DNA of 64,000 nt from Mycoplasmopsis verecunda (GCF_033546915.1 NZ_CP137850.1:372001-436000), one strand, 5' to 3'. Counted from the first letter of the stretch, positions 22,956 through 33,343 are shown. The notes: generated from the sequence alone by a model not told the origin. A program made the numbers and translations.

Positions 22956-24403
22956 TTGATGAAATCAACTTATTTAAGGATATCAATACGGGTAAAGAAA
23001 AGAATGTGAACAAATATTTAAGTTTTTAATAGCAAAAAGAATATTAGAACCCGAGAGTTTAATTCGTAGTTTCAATCTGAAAGATAAATATGTAAATGAA
23101 ATAAACATTCAAAAATCAACAGTTTACAACTTTTGGACTTTGTTGCAGATAACAAACAAAAACTAGTAGCGAACATAAATGAAAAAATGAATGTATCAAC
23201 TAAGAGAGAAGCAAACTTGATATTTTTGGATGCTACAACTCTATATTTTGAAACATTTGTTAATGCTAACGAGAATTTAAAAGAAAAGTTTTCATTAAAA
23301 AAGCTGGATATTCTAAAGATGGTAAATTTAAAGAAAAATAAAGTAGTTTTAGGTATGGTAACAGACACAAACGGAATACCATTAAATTTTTGTTTATTAC
23401 CAGGTAATATAGCTAATCAAAAAACTTTTATCCCTACAATTAATGAATTAAGTGAAATATACAATTTACAAAATGTAACTGTTGTTGCAGACAAAGGAAT
23501 GAATTCGGCACAAAATAAGGATTATGTAAAGTATCAAAATATGCATTATATTTTTCCTATTAGATTGAAAGGCGAATCACACAAATTCAAGCAATATGTA
23601 GTTAGTGAAACTGATTACCAAAAAGTTGATGGTTTATTATATAAAGAAATTCAACAAGTAGATGATGAGCAGAAAAATAGAATAAAATACAGAAGAATTA
23701 TTATATATGACACTTGAAAAGCTAAAAGAGACAAGATATTAAGAAAAGAAGTGCTGGATAGATTTGACAAAATCAAAGGAAAAGACGGTACAGCAACAGC
23801 AAAAAGTATGATTTCCTATAAGAAATATAAATTCTTCAAAGAAATTCAAGAATCAAAGATTGCAATAGATGTAGAAATGCTAAAAGAAGATGCTAAACTT
23901 GATGGTTATGTCGCATTCGAAACAACTAGATATAACCTAACCGCAAGAGAAATAGTTGATATATACAAAAAAACAATGAACAATTGAGAGAAATTTCAGA
24001 ATCTTAAATCAACATTAGATGCTAAACCAATGTATGTAAGAACAGATAATCACATTTTTGGACATATAACCATTTGTTTTTTAGGATTAGTTGTATTAAA
24101 TTATTTAACTTGATATATAAATCATAAGCAAAAAGATAAATGAGGTGTTTTAGATAGAGTTACTCCATCTCAAATAATAGAATCAATAAAAGTAGCTAAC
24201 ATAAACTTCACTAAAGTTGATGGCAAAATTACTTATTCATCTTCATGAGATAATGAGATATTTAGAAATGAAATTGAGTTATACAGAGAAATAAAAATGC
24301 TTGTATCTGATGGTTTTTCTGTGTAATTTTCACTATGTCAAAAAATATAGCCCTACACTGTAGAGCTATTTATTTTTTCACTTTGTTAACTTGGAAACAT
24401 AGG
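22544..24403 (+). mobile_element. Nested, decayed IS1634-family element (1,860 bp)
   Basis: The terminal inverted repeats (22544-22560, CCTATGTTTCCAAGTTA, and its complement at the right end 24387-24403) match over 17 bases. The element interrupts the older IS exactly at its transposase stop codon. It belongs to a different IS1634 subgroup from the copies at 13780 and 46766, judged from transposase sequence, and it is more degraded. A hairpin near 24343-24375 serves as terminator. Confidence 0.9.
22640..24326 (+). pseudogene. Decayed IS1634-family transposase
   Basis: The N-terminal part (ISYKNKEKDDYYVGLAIWAS...) is read in one frame to TAA at 22953. A second segment (VIDEINLFKDINTG...) lies in another frame, and two further shifts occur around 23020 and 23125. 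The main catalytic part runs 23133-24326 with TGA as Trp. It keeps LIFLDATTLYFETF (first Asp), VTVVADKGMNS (second Asp) and the distal WEKFQNLKSTL, which has Lys-Phe where active relatives have Glu-Glu-Asn. At least three frame breaks make it non-functional. Confidence 0.85.
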
Positions 24404-26053
24404 TTAAATTACTTGTACAAATTTATTAAATATCGTTTTTATTAGTTCAAAATCTTGTATTAATGAATTATTTTCACTATTTTTTATGTAAATTTCGTCT
24501 ACAACATTACCATCTACAACTTTTACAAATTTTTGTGCAGATTTTATCGCTTCTATTGTTCTTTTATTTGTAAATTTATCTATAACACCATAATCATTTA
24601 ATGATTTATTTATTGTATACAGCAAATATTTGAAAATAACTAATGAAATAAAACATAACAAGAAATGTCCATTTATATGTGCATCAGTTCATACATACAT
24701 AGGCTTAACTTCAAGTGAATTTTTTAAAGTTCTAAAGTTTTCTTCTATTTGTAATTGCTTTGCATAAATTTCCACTATCTCTTGTGCTGATAAATCTCTT
24801 CTTGATGTTTCATAAATATAAAATCCATCAAATTGTTTATCTTCATTTAGCTTGATTAAATCTAATTCGTATCGTGCATCACCATTTCTTTTAAAGAATC
24901 TATATTTTTTGTGGCCTAATAACTTTGAACCTTCTACATAACCATCTTTATTTTTTAATTTATTGAAATTATTAATCAATATATCTCTATCAGCTTTATC
25001 TTTTAAAGCTAGTTTCCTGCTATATGTTATGATTTTTTCTTCTCTGATGACCATTAGGTCTCTTTTGTTATATAAAGATGCTACTGTTTGTTCCTTATAT
25101 TTAAATTCTTCAGTTCCTATATAATCAGTTTCGTTTAAAACATATTCTTTAAAATCTTTTCGACCTGATTTTAATCTGTATGAAATAACATAATCTATAC
25201 CTTTTTGTTCTAAAAATCTTAAATTTGCAGTTACAGACATTCCTTTGTCAGCAACTATTGTTACATTTTTTATGTTATAAATTTTGCTCATTTCTATTAC
25301 AAAAGGAATAAATGTTTTTGAATCTGTTGTATTACCTTTAAATAATTTGTAATGAATCGGAATCCCATTTTCATCTGTTGCTAAACCAATAACAACTTGA
25401 TTTTCTTTAAATTTACCATCTTTTGAATAACCAGGATATCTCAAACCTGTTCTTCTAAAACTTTCAAAATAAGCTGTTGAAGAATCATAAAAAACTAATT
25501 CAATATTTCTAGATGTATTCTTTGTTATTTTTTCGTTTAATTGTTTAAGAATTTTGCTTTCATTGTTGTTCAAAATATCAAGCAATGTGTAATAACTAGA
25601 TTTTTTATAATCTGGTGTATTTTCGTATTGAAACTTATTTTTATATGTAGAAATTAAGCTATCTGCATTCAAAATTCTTGATGAAACTGTGTACTTTAGT
25701 AATCTGTTTAAATCTTTATGTCTTGTTTTTGGTAATGCACTAAATATTTCAAATTTATCAATTAAATCATAAAGAAGATTAATTCCGTAATTAATATTAT
25801 ATGTTTCAGACTTTGAACTATTTAAATCAAACATAATTGCTTGTTTAATTTTGTCTTTTGATTCACTTATTGATAAATTCTTTATTGAATTTTTAATTAC
25901 ATTAATAGATTCTGAATTTAATTCTTGTAATTTTTCCAATCTTCCTAATCCTATTTGATTACTATAACCTTTTCCATATCCATTTGATGTGGCTATCGAA
26001 ATATATGTATGGTCTTTTCTTTTATGTTTTATGACTATAAATTTACTTTCCAT
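24404..26053 (-). CDS. IS1634-family transposase, intact (549 aa)
   Basis: A complete DDE transposase with TGA as Trp at 24689. It retains VFYDSSTAYFESF (first Asp), VTIVADKGMS (second Asp) and QLQIEENFRTLKNSLE (Glu region). Length is normal for the family. The nested IS inserted at the stop codon: the old stop was TAG (still visible at 22527-22529), and the copy now ending the gene reads TAA, so the protein is unchanged in length. This is the only intact IS1634-type transposase in the window and could in principle act on the other elements, whose ends share the TTTCCAAGTT core. Confidence 0.9.
24405..24420. repeat. 16-bp target duplication of the nested IS, right copy
   Basis: Copy of 22528-22543. 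It contains the last codons of the older transposase. Confidence 0.85.
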
Positions 26054-26199
26054 ACTCCTATTTTATCATATTATACAAGTAATACAAGTAAAAAAATGAA
26101 TAATTTATGGGATATGAAAAATTCCATATACCAAAGGTATATGAAATCTTATTTAATTTCTAAAATCAATATTTTGAGTCCGTAACTTGGAAACTCAGG

Positions 26200-26468
26200 A
26201 GTAATTACTTCTATACTGGTTTTGATAAATATAATGGATTTAGCAATTTACTTGGTCCATTACTACATTGACCATTTTCATTGTTTACTATGTCGGTTGC
26301 TATATTTGCATATGCTTATCTTGCTGCATATATTTTCGATATTCAAGATCGAATTCATTTCAATTTCAAAAAAGGAAATATTGTTTCAATATCTAAATAT
26401 AGTACTAAAGGATTTATTGAATCATTTAAGAAACATGAATAGTAAGACTCAATTGAGTCTTATTTTTT
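26200..26468. repeat. 270-bp target duplication, right copy (gene fragment)
   Basis: This copy of 22185-22454 is one A shorter. It holds the genuine 3' end of the YwaF-like gene, which here stops at TAG after KKHE. It has no start or promoter of its own and is a gene remnant. Confidence 0.92.
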
Positions 26469-26469
26469 T

Positions 26470-26499
26470 TGCAAAGAAAAAGGCACCTAATGGCACCTT
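26470..26499 (-). terminator. Terminator after deoC
   Basis: On the minus strand AAGGTGCC-ATTA-GGTGCCTT folds with two G-U pairs and is followed by a T-rich tail, 20 bases past the deoC stop. Confidence 0.65.
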
Positions 26500-26518
26500 G
26501 GTTATTGAATGGAAGTTA

Positions 26519-27181
26519 TTAATATCCACCCTTAGATTCTTTACCTTCAACAATTGCAACTGAACGACTTGTTCCAAATCTTGTCGCTCCTGCTTCATAC
26601 ATAGCAATTAAATCATCCATGTTTGAAATTCCACCAGCAGCTTTAATTAATAAAGCATCTCCACAAACACTTTTCATAATTTTAATGTCGTTTAGATTTG
26701 CTCCACGGAATGAGAATCCTGTTGATGTTTTAATAAATTCTGCACCAGATTTCATAACAATTTCTGTTGCTTTTCTAATTTCATCCTCTGTTAACAATGC
26801 TGTTTCGATAATAACTTTCAATACATGAGATCCACAAGCTTCTTTTACTTTTTTAATGTCGTTTAAAACATATTCGTAATCACCTTGTTTAAATCTTCCA
26901 ATATTAATTACCATATCAATTTCATCTGCACCATGTTCAATAGCCAATTTAGCTTCGTGTGCTTTTGCTTGTGTAATCATAGCTCCAAGAGGAAAACCTA
27001 CAACTGATGTAATACCTACACCTGTTCCTTGTAGTTTTTCTGCTACATATTTTACTCATGAAGAGTTTACACAAACTGTTTTGAAATCATATTTAATTGC
27101 TTCATCTACTAGTTTATCAATGTCTTTTTTAGTAGCTTCGGGTTTTAAATATGTATGATCAATCATTTTGTTGTAGTTCAT
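26519..27181 (-). CDS. deoC: Deoxyribose-phosphate aldolase DeoC (220 aa)
   Basis: DeoC cleaves 2-deoxyribose-5-phosphate to glyceraldehyde-3-phosphate and acetaldehyde. The Schiff-base lysine is Lys151 in FIKTSTGF, and the second conserved lysine is near residue 122 in KVIIETALL. The start at 27181 includes the family N-terminus MIDHTYLKP; a TGA within VNSSW is Trp. It lies 13 bases after deoA and is last in the deoD-deoA-deoC operon, feeding deoxyribose from nucleosides into glycolysis. Length is typical. Confidence 0.96.
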
Positions 27182-27194
27182 AATATTCCTTTAC

Positions 27195-28490
27195 TTATTT
27201 TAATCTATCTAAAATAATTTTATTTTCAACTTCAGTTTGGTTAAATTTATATCCGTTTTTAAGTTCTTCAACTAATTCAGGATCGATTGGATTTGATGAA
27301 TATAAAGTGAATAATACATCACCTTTTTTAACATATTCATTTGTTTTCTTGTTAAGTGTAACACCGGCTTCAAAATCAATTGAATCTTCTTTTGTTTTTC
27401 TACCAGCACCTAATTTCATAGAAACAATTCCGAATGTTAAAGCATCAAAAATTTCTAAAAATCCTTCATGTTCTGAAATAACTTCGAGTTTATATTTAGG
27501 ATTTCAAAAATCAGGTGATTTTAATGCTTCAACATCACCGTGTTGAACAGCAACGAATTCATAGAATTTATCGAGTGCTTTACCTGATTCAATGGCTTCT
27601 TTAACCATTGCTTGAGCTTGTTCATGTGTTTTAGCAATTTGTGCTTGTTCTAATATAGTAGCACATGAAGAATAAACTAATTCATTGAAATCTTTAGGCC
27701 CTTTACCTTGAAGAGTTCAAATAGCTTCAAGCACTTCATTTTTGTTACCGATCTCTCTACCAATTGGTCTAGACATGTTGGTAATTTCAGCTCTTACATC
27801 AACATTTAACTCTTTACCAATACTAATCATTGTACGAGCTAATTCACGAGCTGATTCTAGGTTTTTCATAAATGCACCATTACCACACTTAACATCAAGT
27901 AATATAGCATTTGATCCTGTTGCTAATTTTTTAGACATTATAGATGAAGCAATTAATGGAATAGATTCCACTGTTGATGTCACGTCTCTTAATGCATATA
28001 ATTTTTTATCAGCAGGCACTAGTTGAGCACTTTGCCCAATAACAGCAATACCATGTTTTTTAACTTGATCAATAAATTGTTTTTCTGTTAATTCAACTGT
28101 AAATCCAGGAATTGATTCAAGTTTATCAATTGTACCACCTGTGTGACCTAATCCTCTACCTGACATTTTAGCAACAGGTGCTCCACAAGCGGCAACAATT
28201 GGAGCTACAGCAAGTGTAGTTTTATCTCCGATTCCACCTGTTGAGTGTTTATCAACTTTAATTCCCGGAATAGCTGATAAATCCATAACCTCACCAGAAT
28301 GCATCATGTATTTTGTCATTGTTGCAATTTCTCTAGCATTCATTCCATTAAACATAACAGCCATAAGAAATGCAGACATTTGATAATCTGGTGTTTCATT
28401 TTTAACATATGATGTAATTAAGAATTTAATTTCTTCATTAGTTAATTCTTTATTTAAACGTTTTTTTTCGATAATATCTACTACACGCAT
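27195..28490 (-). CDS. deoA: Pyrimidine-nucleoside (thymidine) phosphorylase (431 aa)
   Basis: Phosphorolysis of thymidine, deoxyuridine or uridine to base and (deoxy)ribose-1-phosphate. The phosphate-binding signature [10 protein letters not shown] is at residues 81-90, followed by [21 protein letters not shown]. Two TGA codons (for example at 27717) encode Trp and join the segments. The C-terminal domain (MKLGAGR...DFEAGV) is complete. The start is 2 bases after the deoD stop, so the genes are coupled. Substrate range between DeoA and Pdp types cannot be decided from sequence alone. Confidence 0.95.
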
Positions 28491-28492
28491 AA

Positions 28493-29197
28493 TTATCTTG
28501 CTAATTTAAGAGCAATCTCCATCATTTTTGTGAAAGCAAATTGACGTTCTTCAGCTGATGTTTCTTCGTGAGTAATAATGTTGTCACTAATTGTTAATAA
28601 ACAAGCAGCTTCTTTTCCTGTTGCTTCAGCATTTGTAAATAAAGCAAATGATTCCATTTCAACACATAATGATTGTGTTGCTTCAATTCTTTGTTCTACT
28701 GGAATAACTGAGTAAAATACGTCAGAAGAGTGAACTCTACCAACTGTAAGTGGTGTTCCGTTTTCTTCAGCAATAGCTTTAATTTCTTCGTTTAATTTAG
28801 CTGAAGGTAATGCAATATTTCCTTCTTTTCCTAAAGCAATTCTTCTGAATGCATCAGCATCAGCGAAAGCCTCTGAAGCTAAAACAACTTCGTATAATCC
28901 TAAATCAGCTTTATATGATCCGGCTGATCCAATTCTAACGATTCTGTCAACATCGTAAAATTTGAATAATTCGTATGAATAAATTCCGATTGAAGGACAT
29001 CCCATACCACTTGCTGCGATAGTGATTGGTTTTCCTTTGTATGTTCCTGTGAACATAAACATATTTCTAACTGTGTTTACAAGTCTGTAACCAGGATCTA
29101 AGTAAGTTTCAGCAATAAATTTTGCTCTTAATGGGTCTCCTGGCATAATAACTGTTTTAGCGATATCTTCTTTTTTCGCACCTATGTGTGGTGTCAT
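28493..29197 (-). CDS. deoD: Purine-nucleoside phosphorylase DeoD (234 aa)
   Basis: Hexameric PNP of the PNP/UDP family that splits purine (deoxy)nucleosides with phosphate. The phosphate-binding MPGDPLRAK is at 18-26, the ribose-binding VEME at 179-182, and the catalytic acid Asp205 in TISDN. An AGGAGGTTATT ribosome binding site precedes the ATG. It is first in the deoD-deoA-deoC operon and is preceded by about 215 bases of AT-rich spacer that must hold the promoter. Confidence 0.96.
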   Translation of the reverse strand: MTPHIGAKKEDIAKTVIMPGDPLRAKFIAETYLDPGYRLVNTVRNMFMFTGTYKGKPITIAASGMGCPSIGIYSYELFKFYDVDRIVRIGSAGSYKADLGLYEVVLASEAFADADAFRRIALGKEGNIALPSAKLNEEIKAIAEENGTPLTVGRVHSSDVFYSVIPVEQRIEATQSLCVEMESFALFTNAEATGKEAACLLTISDNIITHEETSAEERQFAFTKMMEIALKLAR

Positions 29198-29374
29198 AAT
29201 TAATAACCTCCTATTAATATATTTTTTATTTAATATGACATTAGACTTATTTTATAGTCAATAATATTTTAACACTTAAAATTTAAAATATAAGTTTTTA
29301 ACACATTATTAATTAAGCAAAAAGTGTATTTTTGCTACTAAAATATAGCTATTTTATAATTTTTTGCTAAATAA

Positions 29375-29402
29375 AAAACACTTAGAATTTTTTAAGTGTT
29401 TT
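29375..29402 (-). terminator. Terminator after the second deoD
   Basis: A 10-bp stem (AAAACACTTA / TAAGTGTTTT) with an 8-base loop, U-rich on the minus strand, lies about 10 bases past the stop codon. It separates this gene from the deo operon. Confidence 0.75.
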
Positions 29403-29411
29403 AATGTGGAA

Positions 29412-30116
29412 TTATTTTGCTAAATCAAGTGCTATTTCCATCATTTTATTAAAAGTAAATTGACGTTGTTCTGCTGAAGTTTGGTCATGTGTTACTCAAT
29501 TTTCACTTATTGTAACAATAGCTGCTGCATCTTTCCCTAAAGCTTCGGCTACAGTAAATAATGCATGAGCTTCATTTTCAACACAGACTGCATTAGTTTC
29601 AGCAATACGATCAGGAATACTTAGGATTGAATAAAATGAGTCAGTTGTATGAACTCTTCCTTCTTTAACTTCTTTACCTTGTTTTTTTGCTATTTCTATT
29701 ATTTCTTGTCTTAATTTTTCTGATGGATGTGAAAGTTTTTCTTCCTTACCTAAAAGCAATCTTCTAAATGAGCCAGAATCTGATATGGCTTCATTTGGTA
29801 CAACTATTTCGTATAATTTTAAATTTGCATCATATGAACCAGCTGAACCGGTTCTAATAATTCTATCAACATCATATACCATGAATAACTCATATGCATA
29901 AATACCCATTGAAGTAATCCCCATACCACTTGTTGCGATTGATATAGGTCTACCTTTATAAGTTCCAGTAAATATATATGCATTTCTTACACTACTTACT
30001 AATTTAAACCCGGGATCTAAATAAGTTTCAGCAATATATTTTGCTCTTAATGGATCCCCTGGCATAATAACTGTTTTCGCTATTTCGCCTTTTTTAGCAC
30101 TTATGTGTGGTGTCAT
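29412..30116 (-). CDS. Divergent DeoD paralogue (234 aa)
   Basis: Same length and same start block ([23 protein letters not shown]) as the neighbouring DeoD, so the pair arose by duplication or family expansion. Two active-site positions differ. The acid at 205 is Glu (TISEN) instead of Asp, and the ribose-binding VEME has become VENE (Asn181). A TGA after TISEN is Trp. It has its own ribosome binding site (AAGGAGAG) and terminator, so it is a separate transcription unit. It remains a likely nucleoside phosphorylase, but its substrate is uncertain. Confidence 0.9.
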
Positions 30117-30411
30117 AATAATCTCTCCTTATTAATAAAAAAATAAAAATTATCCTTCTAAATTTTAACACTATAGAAATAAGTACAAGAATTTTCCATA
30201 ATTATGATGATAAAAAATATATTTTTATTTTATAAACACATTTTTTATTTCTTTATTTAAGATGCAAAAGATTAAATGTGGAAAAATGTAAAAATTTCCA
30301 TATTTTTAGTTTTTTCAATTATTTTATATGTAGAAAAAACTAAAATTTAAATAAATAATAAATATTTAAGAGCAAATTTTATTATACAAAATAGATTTTA
30401 GAGGTAAAAAA
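30117..30411. other. AT-rich spacer between divergent genes
   Basis: The 295 bases contain no open frame or repeat of note. They should hold the minus-strand promoter of the deoD paralogue and the plus-strand promoter of the lipoprotein gene, but I could not single out reliable boxes. Confidence 0.4.
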
Positions 30412-32087
30412 ATGAAAAAAATGAAAAAAATGAAACATTTATTAATAACATTAACGGCTGTTTCAACAACTGTATTACCAATAGTTGCAGCTCAAGGATG
30501 TGATGATCTTAGTGCAAAGCCAAGTAATGGAAATGGTGATAATAATACAACTCCAGTAACATCAGAGCCAAATCCACAACCAGCACCAAACCAGCACCAA
30601 ATCAACACCAAATCAACACCAAATCAACACCAAATCAACACCAAATCAACACCAAATCAACACCAAATCAACACCAAATCAACACCAAATCAACACCGGA
30701 GCCAGGAACTCAACCAGGAACACAAGATAAAAAAACTGCTAAACCTAATGAGGATTTATCACATTTTAAAATCACAGATGGTAATAATTTATTTGAATTA
30801 ATACCTAATGCATTAACTGATGCGGTTATGACTTATATTAAAACACACGACAAAATTTATTTTGGATATACAGATAAAACTATAGGGACTGCTAGAAGAA
30901 ATAATAGAATAGACTTTTTAGTCTTAAAACCTGAATTTAATGGTACAGCATTACAAATAGCAAATGCAACTGATCCAACATTTGAAAGTAAAAGTGGGCC
31001 ACGACCTAATGCTGATATCAATTATCAATTTAATGATGCTACTAATGAATTAACATTTTCATATAAACTAGTAGTTAGAAATCAAGATAAATCATTCACA
31101 TATTCTAACAATGTTTATACATCAACAGTTGTTTTAACAATTACTAACAAAACTGATAAAACATCAGATGGTTCAGATAAAACAACCAGACCAGAAATAC
31201 CTGTTGTAATTCCAACTAAGTTAGCTAAATATAAATATGTATATGATAATACAAATAACTATTATAAAGATGCAGATGGAAAAAGTGGCAGAGAATTATT
31301 TGATGCATTATTGAGAATACAACAAAAACATCGTGGTAATCAAGGATATGATCACATCAAAGAAGTTTATAATGAAACAAATGCATTTAAAGATAAATAT
31401 TATGAAAATGATGGAACAATGTTGGATATTTATTCAGAAAACCCTAGCGGAACTGATCCATACACATATCGTATATATGATGGTTCCGGTGCTAACCAAG
31501 AAGGACAAGGAATGAATAGAGAACATGTTATTCCACAATCATGATTTAATAGAGAAGCAACTAGAAGAGCTGATATTCAGCACATATTCCCAACAGATAT
31601 CAAAGTTAATGCTGTTCGTTCAAATTACCCACATGATGAAGTAACAAGCGAAATTAAATATACATCAGAAAATGGTGGAAAATTAGGTAAGAATTCATTG
31701 AATAAAACATCATTTGAACCAATTGATGAATTCAAAGGTGATATTGCAAGAGCTTATTTATACTTCTTAGTAACATATGGTGGAGATGATAAAAAAGATG
31801 GAGCAGTTGCTTTAAGAAATAAAAATGGTTCTCAAGTATTCGAAACAAGTTACCCATACATGAATAATCATTATTTAAATGTTTACTTAAAATGAAATGC
31901 TTATGATGCCGTATCACAATTTGATGTTGTAAGAAATAATGAGATAATTAAATCTGGACACCAATCATCTAGAAATCCATTTATTGATTATCCTGATTTA
32001 GCTGATAGTTTATTTGGACAAAATCCAAAACCTTTTGTTAATAAAGGTGTATTAAAAGAAGCTATTCCATTAACAGAAAGTAACTAA
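30412..32087 (+). CDS. Endonuclease I-type lipoprotein, phase-variable (OFF)
   Basis: The N-terminus is a lipoprotein signal: lysines, a hydrophobic stretch and the lipobox-like VAAQGC, putting the lipid-modified Cys near residue 30. A low-complexity linker encoded by an 11-bp tandem repeat follows. The C-terminal half carries the endonuclease I (PF04231-like) fold: NREHVIPQSWF, then ADIQHIFPTD, NAVRSNYP, ARAYLYFLVTYGG and HQSSRNPFIDYPDL, ending in TAA at 32085-32087. The signal peptide is in one frame and the nuclease domain in another. The present copy number leaves them out of frame, so translation stops near 30801. Losing one unit or gaining two would join them into a protein of about 550 aa. 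Surface nucleases supply mycoplasmas with nucleotides and degrade host DNA traps. Confidence 0.85.
30584..30693 (+). repeat. 11-bp tandem repeat, nine perfect units plus one variant
   Basis: CACCAAATCAA is repeated nine times without error from 30595 to 30693, preceded by a variant unit (CACCAAACCAG, 30584-30594). Because 11 is not a multiple of 3, each change in copy number shifts the frame. All three frames of the repeat are open. Confidence 0.97.
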
Positions 32088-32106
32088 TCCCTATTTAGGG
32101 ATTTTT
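32086..32106 (+). terminator. Terminator of the nuclease lipoprotein gene
   Basis: The stem AATCCCTA / TAGGGATT with a 2-base loop is followed by a T run, overlapping the stop codon. Confidence 0.75.
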
Positions 32107-32216
32107 ACTTATCTAGTAATAAATATTGAGTAAAAATATTAATTTAAGAATAGCTGTAATATTCAAATAATAAATAATGATTTTAAATATTATAAACTAA
32201 GAAACATGATAATAAT

Positions 32217-32312
32217 AAAACATCTTATGTTATAGGTAATATAAAACTAAAATTCACAAGTTAAAATGCAGATGACACTGCATTTGAAATAAGTATTGAA
32301 TTTACTAAATAA
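32217..32312 (+). pseudogene. Possible gene-end remnant
   Basis: A 30-codon reading frame with one internal TAA gives TSYVIGNIKLKFTS, then NADDTAFEISIEFTK and a stop, which looks like the C-terminus of a lost (perhaps surface) protein. There is no start or promoter. It could also be chance coding in spacer DNA. Confidence 0.25.
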
Positions 32313-32350
32313 TTTTTAAAAAATTCTCAACAGTATCGATGTTGGGAATA
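32313..32350 (-). terminator. Terminator after tsaC
   Basis: Arms ATTCTCAACA and TGTTGGGAAT (one G-U pair) with a 7-base loop, U-tract on the minus strand, 19 bases past the tsaC stop. Confidence 0.65.
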
Positions 32351-32368
32351 TTTTGTATTATGAAACAA

Positions 32369-32842
32369 TTATTTCTCTCGAATAATTACATCGTTAGTAT
32401 CTAGATTATATATATCACTTGGCTTACCTGATGGTGAACAAAAAGCAAAAATATTTTTAACCATTGGAAATACATTTGCAACTTGATCTATGGATAAAGT
32501 TTCTTGACCTGATAAATTAGCGCTAGTCATGTATATAGGACCATTTGTAATTAAATATTGCTGTAACGTTGGACAATTTGGCATTCTAAACCCTTGATCA
32601 TTAACAATAATACTTACTGCACCAGGTCATTTTTCTTCTGCTAACTTAGTCGCTTGCTCATTTCACTGTTTAAATTGCCTTGCTTGTTCTAATGAGCCGA
32701 CAAGAATCATTATTTTTTTATTTTTAGGTCTGTTTTTTAACTCATAAAGCAATTCTAATGTATTGTTATTAACTGGTCCGCCGATACCACAAACAGTATC
32801 TGTTGTGCAAATTATGATATCTTGATATTTGTTATTTTGCAT
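32369..32842 (-). CDS. tsaC: Threonylcarbamoyl-AMP synthase TsaC/Sua5 (157 aa)
   Basis: Makes the threonylcarbamoyl-adenylate used for the t6A modification of tRNAs reading ANN codons. The YrdC-domain signature appears as CTTDTVCGIGG, followed by LKNRPKNKKIMILV and, later, MTSANLSGQ. A TGA at 32663 is Trp. I prefer ATG 32842 over the in-frame ATG 32854, because the ribosome binding site GGAGA overlaps the upstream ATG and is correctly spaced only from the second. The protein is short compared with Sua5 but normal for mycoplasma single-domain forms. Confidence 0.88.
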
Positions 32843-32963
32843 ATGTATCTCCATAATTAAATTTCACTTAATTGATATTTTAATACTTATTTTAAGAAAC
32901 AAAAGAAATGCTATTTTAGTAGTAAAATCTCTAATTATTTATAAATATATTTATAAATAATAT

Positions 32964-32969
32964 TATAAT
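32964..32969 (+). promoter_or_regulatory. -10 element, probably giving a leaderless mRNA
   Basis: TATAAT is followed by six bases (AAGTCT in TATAATAAGTCTATG) and then the start codon. Transcription would start at or next to the ATG, and there is no Shine-Dalgarno sequence. The same arrangement precedes the gene at 48811. Confidence 0.6.
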
Positions 32970-32975
32970 AAGTCT

Positions 32976-33332
32976 ATGAGAAGAGATAAATTTTTAATAG
33001 TATTTTTAACAATAATTACATTTGGATTAATTTGGATCAAATGAAATAAACAAGCTAATAATCAACAAAAAAATATCATATATCAAAACGATAAACTACC
33101 ATTTAAACTTAATGATTTTCTAGATGCACTAGGAGAAAATAACATAAAGAATGTTGAAACTAGATTAAATCGAATTAATATTAGTTTAGCTGATGTAAAA
33201 AAAGCTAATTTAGAACAATTAGGAAAATTAAAAGGCATTAGCGGGATAGTTGCTAAAAGTACATCTGTTTCAGTTGTATTAGGTGAATATACAAAAGTTG
33301 TTTATAACGAATTACAAAAACTAATTAAATAA
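32976..33332 (+). CDS. Membrane-anchored EIIB-like protein lacking the active Cys (118 aa)
   Basis: One N-terminal transmembrane helix (residues 6-21) is followed by a domain shaped like the glucose-family PTS IIB domain: FLDALGENNIKNV, TRL, LADVKKANLEQLGKLKGISGI, VVLGE, VVYNELQKLI. In active IIB domains the phosphorylated cysteine precedes TRL (pattern CxTRL). Here the position is Val60 (VETRL), so phosphotransfer by that residue is impossible. No IIC or IIA domain is nearby. It may be a regulatory or structural derivative; the function is unknown. It lies 11 bases before the helicase gene and is probably co-transcribed. Confidence 0.75.
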
Positions 33333-33343
33333 TGAGGTGAAAT

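Larger units (their letters stand above)
22455..26199 (-). mobile_element. IS1634-family element carrying a nested IS
   Basis: The ends CCTAAGTTTCCAAGTT (22455-22470) and its complement AACTTGGAAACTCAGG (26184-26199) match at 15 of 16 positions. The element is flanked by a 270/269-bp direct repeat. Without the nested element its own length is about 1.87 kb. Its transposase (24404-26053) is intact. The hairpin at about 22482-22520 (AAAACGAACA / TGTTCGTTTT) is the element's own terminator, now separated from the gene by the nested insertion. Confidence 0.92.

Noticed and set aside
24404-24661. Separate 85-aa gene
   Set aside because: It is the C-terminal part of the 549-aa transposase, divided only by a TGA (Trp).
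30584-30693. CRISPR-like array
   Set aside because: The units are 11 bp and contiguous, with no spacers; this is a coding tandem repeat.
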